DNA of 60,168 nucleotides from Bacteroidaceae bacterium (GCA_017465905.1 JAFTVE010000031.1:1-60168); one strand, 5' to 3'; shown: positions 9,466-18,887, counted from the first letter of the stretch. The notes: generated from the sequence alone by a model not told the origin. Program-made: numbers and translations.

Positions 9466-12429
9466 ATGGAAAAGCATCTGGCACAGTTCAATCCCTTCTT
9501 GAAGGACACCTCGTTTGTAAACCTGATGGCGCGTCGCGTGTTCAACGTGCTCCTGGTAGCCAACCCCTACGATGCCTTCATGCTCGAGGACGACGGCCGC
9601 ATCGACGAGAAACTCTTCGAGGAGTACACCCGCCTGGGCCTGCGCTACCCGCCACGCTTCACACAGGTGAGTACGCAGGAGGAGGCCACGCAGGTGCTGC
9701 AGCAGATGCGCTTCGAGCTGGTAATCTGCATGCCCGGTACCGACAATTCCGACGCGTTCGACATCGGGCGAGGCATCAAGGAGCAGTTCCCCGACACGCC
9801 GTTGGTGGTGCTCACCCCCTTCTCACACGGCATCACACGCTACATGGAGCGGCAAGACCTCAGCCTCTTCGAGTACGTCTTCTGCTGGCTGGGCAACACC
9901 GAGCTGCTGCTCTCCATCATCAAGCTCATGGAGGACAAGATGAACCTCGACCACGACATCCGCGAGGGTGGCGTGCAGATGATACTCCTTGTGGAAGACT
10001 CCATCCGCTTTTACTCCTCGGTGCTCCCCAACCTATATAAATATGTGCTCGAGCAGAGCCGTGCCTTCGCCACCGAGGCACTCAATGCCCACCAGGCCAC
10101 GCTGCGCATGCGAGGCCGCCCCAAGATTGTGCTTGCCCGCACCTACGAAGAGGCATGGCTACTCTACGACCGCTACCCTGGCAACACGCTGGGCGTCATC
10201 TCCGACGTGCGCTTCCCCCTATACGAGGGAGGCCCCAAAGATGCCGAGGCCGGTGTGAGGCTGATGCGCAAGATACGCGCCTGCGACGAGTTCCTGCCCC
10301 TCATCATGCAATCGAGCGAGAGCGACAACCGTAGGTGGGCCGCCGAGGTGGGCGCAGGCTTCGTGGACAAGAATTCCAAGAAGATGAACATCGACCTGCG
10401 CGACCGCATAGAACAGCACTTCGGTTTCGGCGACCTCGTGTTCCGCGACCCCGGCACCGGTGCCGAGGTAGTGCGCGTACACAACCTCAAGGAGCTGCAG
10501 GACAACATCTTCACCATCCCCGAAGACTCCTTCGTGTACCACACCGCCCGCAACCACATCTCGCGCTGGCTCTGCTCGCGTGCCATGTTCCCCTTGTCGG
10601 AATTTCTCAAGCGCATCACGCAAGATGAGTATGAAGACGTGCTGGAGCATCGCCAACTCATCTTCGACGCCATCGTGCGCTACCGTAAAATGAAAAACCG
10701 CGGCGTGGTGGCCGAGTACCTGCGCGGCCGTTTCGACCGCTTCTCCCATTTTGCCCGCATCGGTGAGGGCTCGCTCGGCGGCAAGGGCCGCGGCATCGCC
10801 TTCATCGACCATATACTGAAGAAGCACGCCGTTTTCGAGTCACTGCCCGACGTGGAGATACGCATCCCCAAGACCCTGGTGCTGTGTACCGACATCTTCG
10901 ACCGCTTCATGGAGAAGGGCGGCCTCTATCAGGTGGCGCTCTCCGATGCTCCTGACGAGGCCATCCTGCAGGCCTTCCTTTCCACGCCACTCCCCGAGGA
11001 ACTGCTCGACGACATACAGACCTTCTGCGAGGTGGTGGGCGGCCCCGTGGCCGTGCGCTCATCATCGCTGCTCGAAGACTCACACTACCAGCCCTATGCC
11101 GGTGTGTATGCCACCTACATGATCCCCGACCGCGCCGATAGCCATGCCATGGCACAGCACATCGCCCAAGCCATCAAGGGCGTGTATGCCTCGGTATACT
11201 ACAGCGGCTCCAAGGCCTACATGAGCGCCACATCCAACGTCATCGACCAGGAGAAGATGGCCATCATCCTACAAGAGGTGGTGGGCGACAGGCACGGCAC
11301 CCGCTTCTATCCCCACTGCTCGGGCGTGGCCCGCTCCATCAACTTCTACCCCGTAGGTGAGGAGACCGCCGACGAGGGTGTCGTCAACCTCGCCCTCGGC
11401 CTGGGCAAGCACATCGTCGATGGCGGCAAGTCGCTACGCATATCGCCTGCCTACCCCGACAACGCCCTGCAGACGAGCGACACGCAGCTGGCACTCAAGG
11501 AGACGCAGACCACCTTCCTCGCCCTCGACCTCGAGGCGGCCGACCGCCCCGTATCGTCCGACGAGTCCTTCGACCTCGTGCGGCTCCCCGTGCGCCAGGC
11601 CGATGCCGACGGCACGCTCGACTGGATAGGCTCCACCTATGTGCGCAACGACGACATGATATACGACACGCCCCACATGCGCGGGCGCAAGCTCATCACC
11701 TTTGCCGGTGTATTGCGCTACGAGGCCTTCCCCCTGGCCAAGATCGTGCAGCTGGTGCTCCAATACGGAGCCAACGAGATGCGCCGCCCCGTAGAGGTGG
11801 AGTTTGCGGTACGCTTCCAGCCAACGGACTCTCCATTAAAAGGCATCTTCTACCCCCTCCAGATACGCCCCATTGTGAGTGCCCGCGAGTGTATCGACGA
11901 GGACCTCACCGCCACGCCCCAGGAGAGCCTACTCCTCTACTCATCGCGCTCGCTGGGCAACGGCATCATCACCGATGTGCACGACATCGTCTACCTCAAG
12001 GAGGGCGCCTTCGGCATGGCCTCAAACCGCGCCATCGCGGCCGAGATACGCCAACTCAACCAGGCGTTTGCCGCCGAGGGCCGTGGCTATATCCTCATTG
12101 GCGAGGGGCGCTGGGGCAGCTCCGACATCGCCTTAGGCGTACCCGTGGAGTGGGCCGACATCTCGGTCGTGCGCCTCATCGCCGAGGTCAGCGCCGACGG
12201 GCGCCACATAGAGCCATCGCAGGGCACACACTTCTTCCAGAACCTCACCTCGTTTGGTGTGGGCTACCTCACCATCGACGGGGACCACTCGCGCGAACAT
12301 TTCGACCGCGCCGCGCTCGATGCCCTGCCTGCCGCATGGGAGAGCCCCCTCGTGCGTCATGTGCACAGCTCCACCCCCTTCGTCATCAAGATGGACGGTC
12401 TCCACGGCATAGGTGTTGTGGAGAGGTAA
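9466..12429 (+). CDS. Tandem receiver-like / PEP-synthase ATP-grasp protein
   Basis: 987 residues, cytosolic, GC-rich. Residues about 25-160 look like a degenerate receiver fold. About 172-320 are a second receiver with VEDS (177-178), a phospho-acceptor-like Asp in ISDVRF (Asp247) and Lys302 (DKNSKK). After a helical linker, about 425-745 match the pyruvate/PEP-binding ATP-grasp domain of PEP synthase (GEGSLGGKGRGIAF; VAVRSSSLLEDSHYQPYAGVYATY). The swivelling phosphohistidine domain and the PEP-binding TIM barrel are absent, so it cannot be a full PEP synthase or PPDK despite the usual label. The remaining C-terminus (about 745-987) is unassigned. A signalling phosphotransferase or kinase is an inference. 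Confidence 0.8.
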   Translation: MEKHLAQFNPFLKDTSFVNLMARRVFNVLLVANPYDAFMLEDDGRIDEKLFEEYTRLGLRYPPRFTQVSTQEEATQVLQQMRFELVICMPGTDNSDAFDIGRGIKEQFPDTPLVVLTPFSHGITRYMERQDLSLFEYVFCWLGNTELLLSIIKLMEDKMNLDHDIREGGVQMILLVEDSIRFYSSVLPNLYKYVLEQSRAFATEALNAHQATLRMRGRPKIVLARTYEEAWLLYDRYPGNTLGVISDVRFPLYEGGPKDAEAGVRLMRKIRACDEFLPLIMQSSESDNRRWAAEVGAGFVDKNSKKMNIDLRDRIEQHFGFGDLVFRDPGTGAEVVRVHNLKELQDNIFTIPEDSFVYHTARNHISRWLCSRAMFPLSEFLKRITQDEYEDVLEHRQLIFDAIVRYRKMKNRGVVAEYLRGRFDRFSHFARIGEGSLGGKGRGIAFIDHILKKHAVFESLPDVEIRIPKTLVLCTDIFDRFMEKGGLYQVALSDAPDEAILQAFLSTPLPEELLDDIQTFCEVVGGPVAVRSSSLLEDSHYQPYAGVYATYMIPDRADSHAMAQHIAQAIKGVYASVYYSGSKAYMSATSNVIDQEKMAIILQEVVGDRHGTRFYPHCSGVARSINFYPVGEETADEGVVNLALGLGKHIVDGGKSLRISPAYPDNALQTSDTQLALKETQTTFLALDLEAADRPVSSDESFDLVRLPVRQADADGTLDWIGSTYVRNDDMIYDTPHMRGRKLITFAGVLRYEAFPLAKIVQLVLQYGANEMRRPVEVEFAVRFQPTDSPLKGIFYPLQIRPIVSARECIDEDLTATPQESLLLYSSRSLGNGIITDVHDIVYLKEGAFGMASNRAIAAEIRQLNQAFAAEGRGYILIGEGRWGSSDIALGVPVEWADISVVRLIAEVSADGRHIEPSQGTHFFQNLTSFGVGYLTIDGDHSREHFDRAALDALPAAWESPLVRHVHSSTPFVIKMDGLHGIGVVER

Positions 12430-12441
12430 ATCTCAAAAGTG

Positions 12442-13575
12442 TTAATTGAAACTCTTGCGGCGACTGATGATAACGTGGATGATGATGGGCGCACCAATGA
12501 TGGGGGTGATGGCATTGAGCGGAAGTAGGCCATTGTCGCCGGGCAGTGTACTGATGAGGTTGCACAACAGGGCGATGGCGGCACCGCAGAGCATGGTGGT
12601 GGGGAGTAGTGTACGATGATTCCCTGTACTCAAGAGTAGTCGTGCCATGTGTGGTACAGCCAGTCCGATGAAATTGATGGGTCCGCAGTAGGCGGTGGTG
12701 ACAGCCACGAGCAGGCCCGTAGAGAGGAGTAGAAACGAACGGGTACGCCGGATGTTGATGCCTAAATTCTCGGCATAGCGCTCGCCCAGGAGCAAGGCAT
12801 TGAGCGGCTTGATGAGTGCGATAGAAATAGTAAGCCCGATAAGGATGAAAGTCGTGAAGAGGGGGAGGCTGTGGCGCGACACGCCGCCAAAGTTGCCCAT
12901 GCCCCACATCATATAGGATTGCACGCCCTCGGCGGTAGAGAAGAAGTTGAGTAACGATACGGCTGACGACACGATGTAGCTTATCATCATTCCCACGATG
13001 AGCAGCATGGTGTGGCTGCGCAGGCGCGAGGCGAAGAACAGTATGAGCAGTGTCACGAGCAGTGCGCCCACGAAGGCAGCCCCCACAAGAGCAATCGATC
13101 CGCCGAAGAAGAGGTTTCCGGCAGGTATGAGTCCGCCAAAGAGAAGAAGCACGATGGCTGCACCGAGTCCGGCACCGGAGTTGATACCGAGGATGTCGGG
13201 GCCAGCCAGCGGATTGTTGAAGGCTGTCTGCAGCATCAGACCCGATACGGAGAGGGCGGCTCCTGAGAGTAGGGCGGTGAGTGCCTGAGGCAGGCGCGAC
13301 TCCAGGATGATGTATTCCCAGGCGGCCTTGGAGGCTTCGCCACCGAAGAGGATATGGATGACCTCGCCCATCGGAATGCGTACGGAACCATACAGCAAGT
13401 TGGCGAGAAAAAGAGCCACGATGCAGAGACTTAGTGTAAATTGACAATTGACAATTGCTTTTCCCTTCGGCCAGCGAACTTTGTTTGACAATTGACAATA
13501 ACAAATTGCTTTCCCCTTCGGCTTGCGAACTTCGTTTGGTGCTTGACAGTTATGTGTTTTGTATATTTTCTTCAT
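12442..13575 (-). CDS. btuC: Cobalamin ABC transporter permease, BtuC-like (FecCD family)
   Basis: 377 residues with about nine hydrophobic segments. FecCD-family hallmarks include SRLPQALTALLSGAALSVSGLMLQTAFNNPLAGPDILGINSGAG. It would form the inner-membrane channel for cobalamin. The assignment to B12 rather than heme or siderophore rests on the riboswitch heading the operon. Its ATG shares one base with the stop of the binding-protein gene (TAATG, 13575), so translation is probably coupled. The first about 45 residues are an unusual hydrophilic stretch encoded by two copies of a repeat (13441-13550). No ATPase gene (btuD) follows; the next gene is convergent. Confidence 0.85.
   Translation of the reverse strand: MKKIYKTHNCQAPNEVRKPKGKAICYCQLSNKVRWPKGKAIVNCQFTLSLCIVALFLANLLYGSVRIPMGEVIHILFGGEASKAAWEYIILESRLPQALTALLSGAALSVSGLMLQTAFNNPLAGPDILGINSGAGLGAAIVLLLFGGLIPAGNLFFGGSIALVGAAFVGALLVTLLILFFASRLRSHTMLLIVGMMISYIVSSAVSLLNFFSTAEGVQSYMMWGMGNFGGVSRHSLPLFTTFILIGLTISIALIKPLNALLLGERYAENLGINIRRTRSFLLLSTGLLVAVTTAYCGPINFIGLAVPHMARLLLSTGNHRTLLPTTMLCGAAIALLCNLISTLPGDNGLLPLNAITPIIGAPIIIHVIISRRKSFN
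13441..13550. repeat. Duplicated repeat encoding the btuC N-terminus
   Basis: Two near-copies of about 55 nt, each combining AATTGACAATTGC(T)-type sequence with CCCTTCGGC..GCGAACTT(T/C)GTTTG (about 13440-13488 and 13489-13543). In the bottom-strand frame they encode two versions of K.RWPKGKAIVNCQ. The gene may really start after them. Confidence 0.6.
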
Positions 13576-14675
13576 TATAATTTATGGAAATAGCGTAGTG
13601 TGTCACTCGGTAGTAATGTGGGATGTAGTATCTTGATATAGTCGCTCAGGAGGCGTTCGGGGTGGAAGGGCGTCTCTTCGTAGAAGATGAGCTCGGCGGA
13701 GTTGCACCCATAGACATTTCCGTTTTGGTAAGCACTGAATAGGGTGTAGGGTTGGTAGGTTTGCCCGAGGTGAGGTAGGCACATACGTTGGCGACTGTTG
13801 TTGTAGCGGATAAGCCATATATCAGCTTGCTGGCCACGCTCAAGTACGGTCTCGAAGGAGAGGGGCACGGAGCCGCTCTTGGCGTTGTCGCTGAAGATAT
13901 ACCGTCCGCCAGCGTCGGCGATGAGCTGTGCCATGGTGCTACGTCCGCCCGGTACGTACCAGGCCGAACCGTTCTGCGTATCGAAGAGTACGGTGGGGCG
14001 CTGCCGTGAGGGAATGCTGTCGGTGAGTACTTTCAGGGAATGATATTGGGCTTCGATGGCGGTAAAGAGTGAGTCGGCCTCGTGTCCCTTGCCGAAGAGC
14101 CGGCCATAAAGACGTATCCACTCGGCACGCCCTAATGCGGAGGTCTCCATATAGTCGGCACACTGGACGATGGGGATGCCCAAGCTCTCGAGGTTGCCGT
14201 AGGTACTGGCATTCTCGTAGGGTGAGAGCAGGATGAGGTCGGCATCGAGGCCGATGATGCGTTCGCGGTCAGGGGTCATGGCACTGCCTATGTTGCTGAT
14301 GCGGCCAGCGGACAATGCTTCGCGGATTCGTGGATTGGCGATGTACTCTGCCTCGCAAACTCCTATGAGTGCATCGAGCATGCCCAGCTCCTCGATGAGG
14401 TTGCTATGGGTGGCAGTGAAGGAGATGGTACGGGGGAACTCGGAGTTGTCGTTATCGTTTATTGTAAACGTTTGCAGCAGTTTGTCCTTATCCCACGGAC
14501 TACGTATCTGCACTTCGGTGTAATCCTCGTATTCGATGAGGGTGAGGTACTCTGCATGGCGTAGCGCCAATGTGTCGCCTTGGACGTGTGTGTGAGGGCT
14601 TTTGCCACCTTGGCAAGAGGTGAGTGTGCACACCATGGCGGCAGTGATTATTATATAGTGGAGCATATGTTTCAT
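13575..14675 (-). CDS. btuF: Cobalamin-binding lipoprotein, BtuF-like
   Basis: 366 residues with a lipobox (VCTLTSC, Cys about 21). It has the class III periplasmic binding protein pattern: an N-terminal lobe (TISFTATHSNLIEELGMLDALIGVCEAEYI), a linking helix and a C-terminal lobe (RPTVLFDTQNGSAWYVPGGRSTMAQLIADAGG). This class binds vitamin B12, heme or ferric siderophores. Placement behind a cobalamin riboswitch and a BtuB-like receptor points to B12. It starts 6 nt after the receptor gene ends and overlaps the permease gene by 1 nt. Confidence 0.85.
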   Translation of the reverse strand: MKHMLHYIIITAAMVCTLTSCQGGKSPHTHVQGDTLALRHAEYLTLIEYEDYTEVQIRSPWDKDKLLQTFTINDNDNSEFPRTISFTATHSNLIEELGMLDALIGVCEAEYIANPRIREALSAGRISNIGSAMTPDRERIIGLDADLILLSPYENASTYGNLESLGIPIVQCADYMETSALGRAEWIRLYGRLFGKGHEADSLFTAIEAQYHSLKVLTDSIPSRQRPTVLFDTQNGSAWYVPGGRSTMAQLIADAGGRYIFSDNAKSGSVPLSFETVLERGQQADIWLIRYNNSRQRMCLPHLGQTYQPYTLFSAYQNGNVYGCNSAELIFYEETPFHPERLLSDYIKILHPTLLPSDTLRYFHKL

Positions 14676-14681
14676 CCTATA

Positions 14682-16685
14682 CTATATTTTTACGGTGAAT
14701 GATAGCCTGAACTGGCGACCAGGCATAGGGTAATACTGAATAACCTGATACTGTGCATTGGTAAGGTTGATGGCTTCGGCACGAGCGGTGAGCAGGGTGT
14801 GGCGTGTGGTGAAGGTATGGGAAAGTGTCAGCGTATGCTCCATATAGGGAGCCAGGCGGTAGCGTGGCGAGAGGTCTGACATGCTGTATCGTTGTCCCGA
14901 CCAAATTGTAGAATACCCAACATTGCCCCAAGGGGTTGAAAGCAATAGGCGAGTGCTTCCACTATGCAGAGGGGTGTAGGGAAGTTGTATGCCATAGCTC
15001 TGGTCGCCGGGGTTGGTGACGTCGATGGCGTGTTGCAGGGTGTAGCTTGCGCCGAGGTTGAGGCCTATGTGATGGCTCAGACGCATTTTGGCGTCGAGTG
15101 TGGCGTCGAGCCCTGTGATATGTACACGGCCGTAGTTAGCCATCTTCCATACATAGGTGGTGGGGAAGGCTACTATCTTGTCGGTGACGTTGTTGAAATA
15201 CCCGTCTGCGGTGAGGGTGAGCGATGTGAGTGCTCCCCAGTGAGGTGCCTGCCACGTGAGACCGAGATTGTATTCGCGGGCACGCTCGGGGCGGAGATCC
15301 TTATTGCCACTACGGAAGTAGTAGAGGTCGTTGAAGGTGGGCATGCGGAAGGTGTGCTTGTACATCAGCCGCAGGTAGAGAGGAATGTCGCTCAAGGGGC
15401 GGAGCGATGCGCTGAAGGTTGGGGTGAGCTCCTTTTGAATTCTGAGTTCTGAATTCTGAATCTTTGTTGATACCTCATTGATGAAAGTGCCGAGTAAGTT
15501 ACCGCGTAGATGGAGCCAATGGTTGCGATATTGTGTCTGCAGAGCGGTGAGTGAGGTGTAGCGAATCGGGAAGGGACACGAGGGCAGGTTGCTCTCCAGC
15601 GTGTTGATGAATCCGTCTTGTGCTAAGGAGAAGCTCCACGCCAGCGTGGGGCGGAAGAGTAGGGTAGCCTGTGCGTAGTATTCGCGCTGTAGGTTCTCGT
15701 CGACCTGCTTGCCTTCGGCATACTTGACATTGGTGTCGGTGTAGCGGTTCCAACCATAGGTGTATTTGGCTATGGTGCGCAGTTGCCAGTGGGGATTCCA
15801 CTGCTTGGAGTAGCGGGCTTGGAAGAAGAGGGTGCGGTCGGCCAGACGCTCGGTGCTGTTATTATTGTATAGGATGACGGCACCGGGAAGCCCTCGCTCG
15901 GAGGCGTAGCCATAGAGTTTGGTGTGGAGCTCGCTGTTGTCGGCAAATTGATGGTGAAGGTTCCATTCGCCCAGGAACTGGGTGATGTCGGTATTGGTGC
16001 GCTGCTCCGTGGTGACCTTTGTTCCATTGGTCAGGGTATAGGGGTATCGACCGTGGGCATTGGAGAAACTCCCGTTGAGGCTGCTCCAGGTGCGTTTGTC
16101 GAACCTGTGGGAATAATTTATCGCAGGTTCGATAAATCCGTAAGAGCCGTACTGTAAAGTGCTCTCGAAGGTGTAGCATTTGGTTCCCCAATTGGGCTGA
16201 TGGCTGCTTAGGCTCACAAGGCTGCCCGAGGCGAGAGCGCGTGCCGTAGACAGCATGTTGTCGCTTTGCCCTATATGAAGGGCGATGTTGTCCAAGCTGC
16301 TTGAGGCGAAACGTCCTAAGTCGATTTGTCCGGCCAGGCAGTTGCTCACAACTGCATCATCGTAGCTTACTGCCGTGTGTGTAGCTCCGAGCCCGCGTAC
16401 AGATACAGTTTTTAGTCCGCCAATACCCCCGTAGTCCTTGACGTTGGTGCCGGCAAAGTGGCGTACGGCATCGGCAGCGGTGTGGGCGGCGATGGCTTTG
16501 AGCTGTTCGGCTCCCATCTGTTGTGTGGGTGATGTGGACGAAACCTGCTTGCTCAGTAGACGGGCGGTTATTTCTACCTCATCAATGGTGCGCAATGAGT
16601 CTTGTACCACATCGGTAGTGGCGTAGGTCGTTGTCACAGATAAAGCCAATAAGCCCATAAGGACTTTCTGTAGGTTTTTATTCAC
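14682..16685 (-). CDS. btuB: TonB-dependent cobalamin receptor, BtuB-like
   Basis: I chose the GTG at 16685 (667 residues). It gives a standard signal peptide (MNKNLQKVLMGLLALSVTTTYA). Longer in-frame starts at 16754 and 16976 read through the riboswitch and have no signal. The plug domain has IDEVEITAR and VSVRGLGATHTAVSYDDAVV. The rest is a 22-strand-type barrel ending in FRLSFTVKI. It takes up cobalamin across the outer membrane using TonB energy. A GAATTCT-type repeat (15437-15462) adds an in-frame patch (IQNSELRIQKE) to an extracellular-side region. It is the first gene of btuB-btuF-btuC. Confidence 0.85.
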   Translation of the reverse strand: MNKNLQKVLMGLLALSVTTTYATTDVVQDSLRTIDEVEITARLLSKQVSSTSPTQQMGAEQLKAIAAHTAADAVRHFAGTNVKDYGGIGGLKTVSVRGLGATHTAVSYDDAVVSNCLAGQIDLGRFASSSLDNIALHIGQSDNMLSTARALASGSLVSLSSHQPNWGTKCYTFESTLQYGSYGFIEPAINYSHRFDKRTWSSLNGSFSNAHGRYPYTLTNGTKVTTEQRTNTDITQFLGEWNLHHQFADNSELHTKLYGYASERGLPGAVILYNNNSTERLADRTLFFQARYSKQWNPHWQLRTIAKYTYGWNRYTDTNVKYAEGKQVDENLQREYYAQATLLFRPTLAWSFSLAQDGFINTLESNLPSCPFPIRYTSLTALQTQYRNHWLHLRGNLLGTFINEVSTKIQNSELRIQKELTPTFSASLRPLSDIPLYLRLMYKHTFRMPTFNDLYYFRSGNKDLRPERAREYNLGLTWQAPHWGALTSLTLTADGYFNNVTDKIVAFPTTYVWKMANYGRVHITGLDATLDAKMRLSHHIGLNLGASYTLQHAIDVTNPGDQSYGIQLPYTPLHSGSTRLLLSTPWGNVGYSTIWSGQRYSMSDLSPRYRLAPYMEHTLTLSHTFTTRHTLLTARAEAINLTNAQYQVIQYYPMPGRQFRLSFTVKI
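15437..15462. repeat. GAATTCT/GAGTTCT tandem repeat inside btuB
   Basis: Three degenerate 8-nt units (GAATTCTG, AGTTCTGA, ATTCTGAA) keep the btuB frame and encode IQNSELRIQ. This looks like a repeat-derived, in-frame loop insertion. Confidence 0.55.
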
Positions 16686-16765
16686 GTTCGTAACGGTATG
16701 AATAACAACATTGCCAAGCTCTCTTTCCTCGAAAGAACAGGGCGGAAATCTCATCTCTCTCGTTT

Positions 16766-16936
16766 TGCAGGTCTTCTGACTTACTCCATCTGTCCGCCTT
16801 CCCACCTTCGTAGAGGCAGTGGCAAAGTGTGATTGGACAGCGTCTTTAGTGAGCTTACAGCAGCGGGACTGTTCGGGACTTTCACCCGATTCCCTTTTCA
16901 TCCTACACCCCGCATGAGGGCTTCGGAACAAAACGC
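16766..16936 (-). ncRNA. Cobalamin (AdoCbl-type) riboswitch
   Basis: On the bottom strand the element runs from about 16936 to 16766. The core GGGTGAAAGTCCCGAACAGT and CCGCTGCTGTAA match the conserved class I cobalamin aptamer, and it ends with the B12 box AAGTCAGAAGACCTGC (16767-16782). It lies 81 nt before the chosen btuB GTG and should repress the btuB-btuF-btuC operon when B12 is plentiful. I see no strong U-run terminator between the box and the start codon, so control is more likely at translation. Confidence 0.9.
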
Positions 16937-17054
16937 GCTGTAAAAGTAGTATAAAAAAATGAAATGGCGAATGCAATGTCCGATTATTTGCTTTTTATCA
17001 TGGATTTTTCTGATATTTATTGTCGGTAACCTGATTTTATTCCATCGATTGTCG

Positions 17055-17062
17055 TATCTTTG
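17055..17062 (+). promoter_or_regulatory. -7 box of the desulfidase-like gene
   Basis: TATCTTTG matches TAnnTTTG, 38 nt before the ATG at 17100. The -33 element is not convincing. Confidence 0.4.
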
Positions 17063-17099
17063 CATGAATAATAGAACTTATGCTAAATAAATAACAGCA

Positions 17100-18371
17100 A
17101 TGCTAACCATAGAAGAACGTCGACAAATAATCGATTTGTTGCACCATGAGGTGGTGCCTGCCATGGGATGTACCGAACCTGTAGCAGTTGCCCTCTGTGC
17201 TGCTCGTGCTGCTGAACTTTTGGGCATGTTGCCCGAACGGGTTGAGGTGGAATTGAGTATGAATGTATTGAAGAATGCCATGGGAGTGGGAATCCCCGGT
17301 ACGGGAATGATTGGTCTGCCCATTGCCATTGCTTTGGGAATGCTGGTGGGCAAAAGTAGCTATCAGCTTGAGGTCCTCAAGGATGTTACACCCGAGGCGG
17401 TGGAGCAAGGCAAGCTATATATTGATGAAGGGCGTATTGCAATACGTCTGAAGGAAGATGCCCCCGACGGATTATATATTAAGGTATGTGCATATGCCGG
17501 TGATTGCGCCAAAACTGCTGTTATCTGTGGCGAACATACCCGTTTTGTTGATGCAGACTCTCCTGAGTTGGGAAGTTCTACTGCTTCGGATGTTGTAGCT
17601 GAACCCTCAGTGAAACTTTCTTTACGCCGGATCTATGATTTTGTTGCAGAAGCTCCCATTGAAGAAATAGCTTTCATAGAGGAATCTGCTGAGATGAATA
17701 TGGCAGCAGCGGAGAAGTCTTTGGCAGCCAATTATGGTCATCGCTTGGGTGTTATGCTGACCGACAATGCAAATTGCACGATGGTTGGTAATGGTACTTT
17801 AGCGCACATTATGGCTTATACCTGTGCGGCTTGCGATGCCCGAATGTCGGGTGCTCCTATTCTCGTGATGTCCAATTCGGGCAGTGGTAATCAGGGTATT
17901 GCTGCTACAGTTCCTGTTGCTGTGTATGCTCGTGACCATAAGGTCGCGCATGATAGTTTCATTCGTGCCTTGGCATTGAGCAACCTTACTGCTATCTATA
18001 TCAAGCAGAGCTTGGGACGCCTTTCGGCTCTGTGTGGATGTATTGTTGCATCCACCGGTTCGTGTTGTGCGCTTACCTATATGATGGGGGGGACGTACGC
18101 ACAGATCGCTTCAGCTGTAAAGAATATGATAGCGAACCTGACTGGCATGATTTGTGACGGTGCAAAACCTGGTTGTTCGCTAAAGTTGTCGAGTGGCGTA
18201 GGTACGGCTATGTTGTCGGCCATGCTGGCCATGCAGAACTGCTCGGTTAGCAGCCTTGAAGGTATTATCGATGATGATGTGGATCGCAGTATACAGAACC
18301 TTACGAGCATTGGGCGCGAAGCTATGCAGGAGACCAATCGTATGGTTGTGGACATCATGACGCATAAATAG
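17100..18371 (+). CDS. L-cysteine desulfidase-like protein (UPF0597/YhaM family)
   Basis: 423 residues, full length for the family. The start MLTIEERRQIIDLLHHEVVPAMGCTEP carries the conserved Cys24. Further family motifs are SNSGSGNQG, CGCIVASTGSCC and MICDGAKPGCSLK, whose cysteines are expected to hold a [4Fe-4S] cluster as in serine dehydratase alpha-like enzymes. The likely reaction is cysteine to pyruvate, ammonia and sulfide in the cytosol. Cys versus Ser specificity cannot be read from sequence. It has its own promoter and is divergent from the btu operon. Confidence 0.85.
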   Translation: MLTIEERRQIIDLLHHEVVPAMGCTEPVAVALCAARAAELLGMLPERVEVELSMNVLKNAMGVGIPGTGMIGLPIAIALGMLVGKSSYQLEVLKDVTPEAVEQGKLYIDEGRIAIRLKEDAPDGLYIKVCAYAGDCAKTAVICGEHTRFVDADSPELGSSTASDVVAEPSVKLSLRRIYDFVAEAPIEEIAFIEESAEMNMAAAEKSLAANYGHRLGVMLTDNANCTMVGNGTLAHIMAYTCAACDARMSGAPILVMSNSGSGNQGIAATVPVAVYARDHKVAHDSFIRALALSNLTAIYIKQSLGRLSALCGCIVASTGSCCALTYMMGGTYAQIASAVKNMIANLTGMICDGAKPGCSLKLSSGVGTAMLSAMLAMQNCSVSSLEGIIDDDVDRSIQNLTSIGREAMQETNRMVVDIMTHK

Positions 18372-18436
18372 ATTCTTACTTAGTTAATAAAAATAAAATT
18401 CAGCGGTAAAGAACAACGGGAATGGATTCCTTGTTG

Positions 18437-18444
18437 TATCTTTG
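18437..18444 (+). promoter_or_regulatory. -7 box of the acyl carrier protein gene
   Basis: TATCTTTG matches the Bacteroidetes -7 box, 38 nt upstream of the ATG at 18483 and separated from the preceding gene. The same spacing is seen for the gene before it. Confidence 0.4.
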
Positions 18445-18482
18445 CAAAAGAAACTTAAAAAACAAAAAGACAGAGTATAATT

Positions 18483-18782
18483 ATGATGAGGGAAAAAACC
18501 ATAGAGAAGCTTGTTAAAGGATTTATCGCGAAGGAACTGACTATCAATCCCGATACACTGACACGCGAAACCAATTTGGTAAACGACCTTAATGCTGACT
18601 CCATGGATATCGTTAATGTGGTTACTGCCATTGAGGCCAAGTTCAAGATAACTTTCCCAGATGATTCGAAGATAAAGTACGACGGATACACCTTACAGTT
18701 CCTCATTGATGGTGTCACCAATGCGCTTAAGGAAAAGGCTCCGGCACGTACAAGAAAAGCAAAGTCAACAACGAATGAATGA
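18483..18782 (+). CDS. Acyl carrier protein-like
   Basis: 99 residues. A four-helix ACP pattern with the phosphopantetheine attachment serine in NADSMDIVN (about Ser39), preceded by the usual acidic helix (ETNLVNDLNADS). The motif is DSM rather than DSL, and the protein has a basic tail of about 18 residues (APARTRKAKSTTNE). The tail and the isolated position, with no fatty-acid genes nearby, suggest a specialised ACP rather than the housekeeping AcpP. ATG 18486 is an equally possible start. Confidence 0.8.
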   Translation: MMREKTIEKLVKGFIAKELTINPDTLTRETNLVNDLNADSMDIVNVVTAIEAKFKITFPDDSKIKYDGYTLQFLIDGVTNALKEKAPARTRKAKSTTNE

Positions 18783-18833
18783 TTCCGTATATGTTGCGGA
18801 AGTCTTCATATTATCAATAACACCTTTGGAAAG

Positions 18834-18858
18834 CCGGACTTGTGAAAGCCCGGTTTTT
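18834..18858 (+). terminator. Terminator after the acyl carrier protein gene
   Basis: CCGG (18834-18837) and CTT pair with AAG and CCGG (18850-18853), followed by TTTTT (18854-18858). The stem is short and has one mismatch. Confidence 0.45.
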
Positions 18859-18887
18859 GCTTGTAAAACACAAAATATAGTATATCT

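Noticed and set aside
12386-13504. 372-codon frame overlapping btuC on the same strand
   Set aside because: Arg/His-rich translation with no family signs; btuC in the other frame has clear FecCD motifs.
16754-16976. Upstream in-frame start for btuB
   Set aside because: It would translate the riboswitch and leave no signal peptide.
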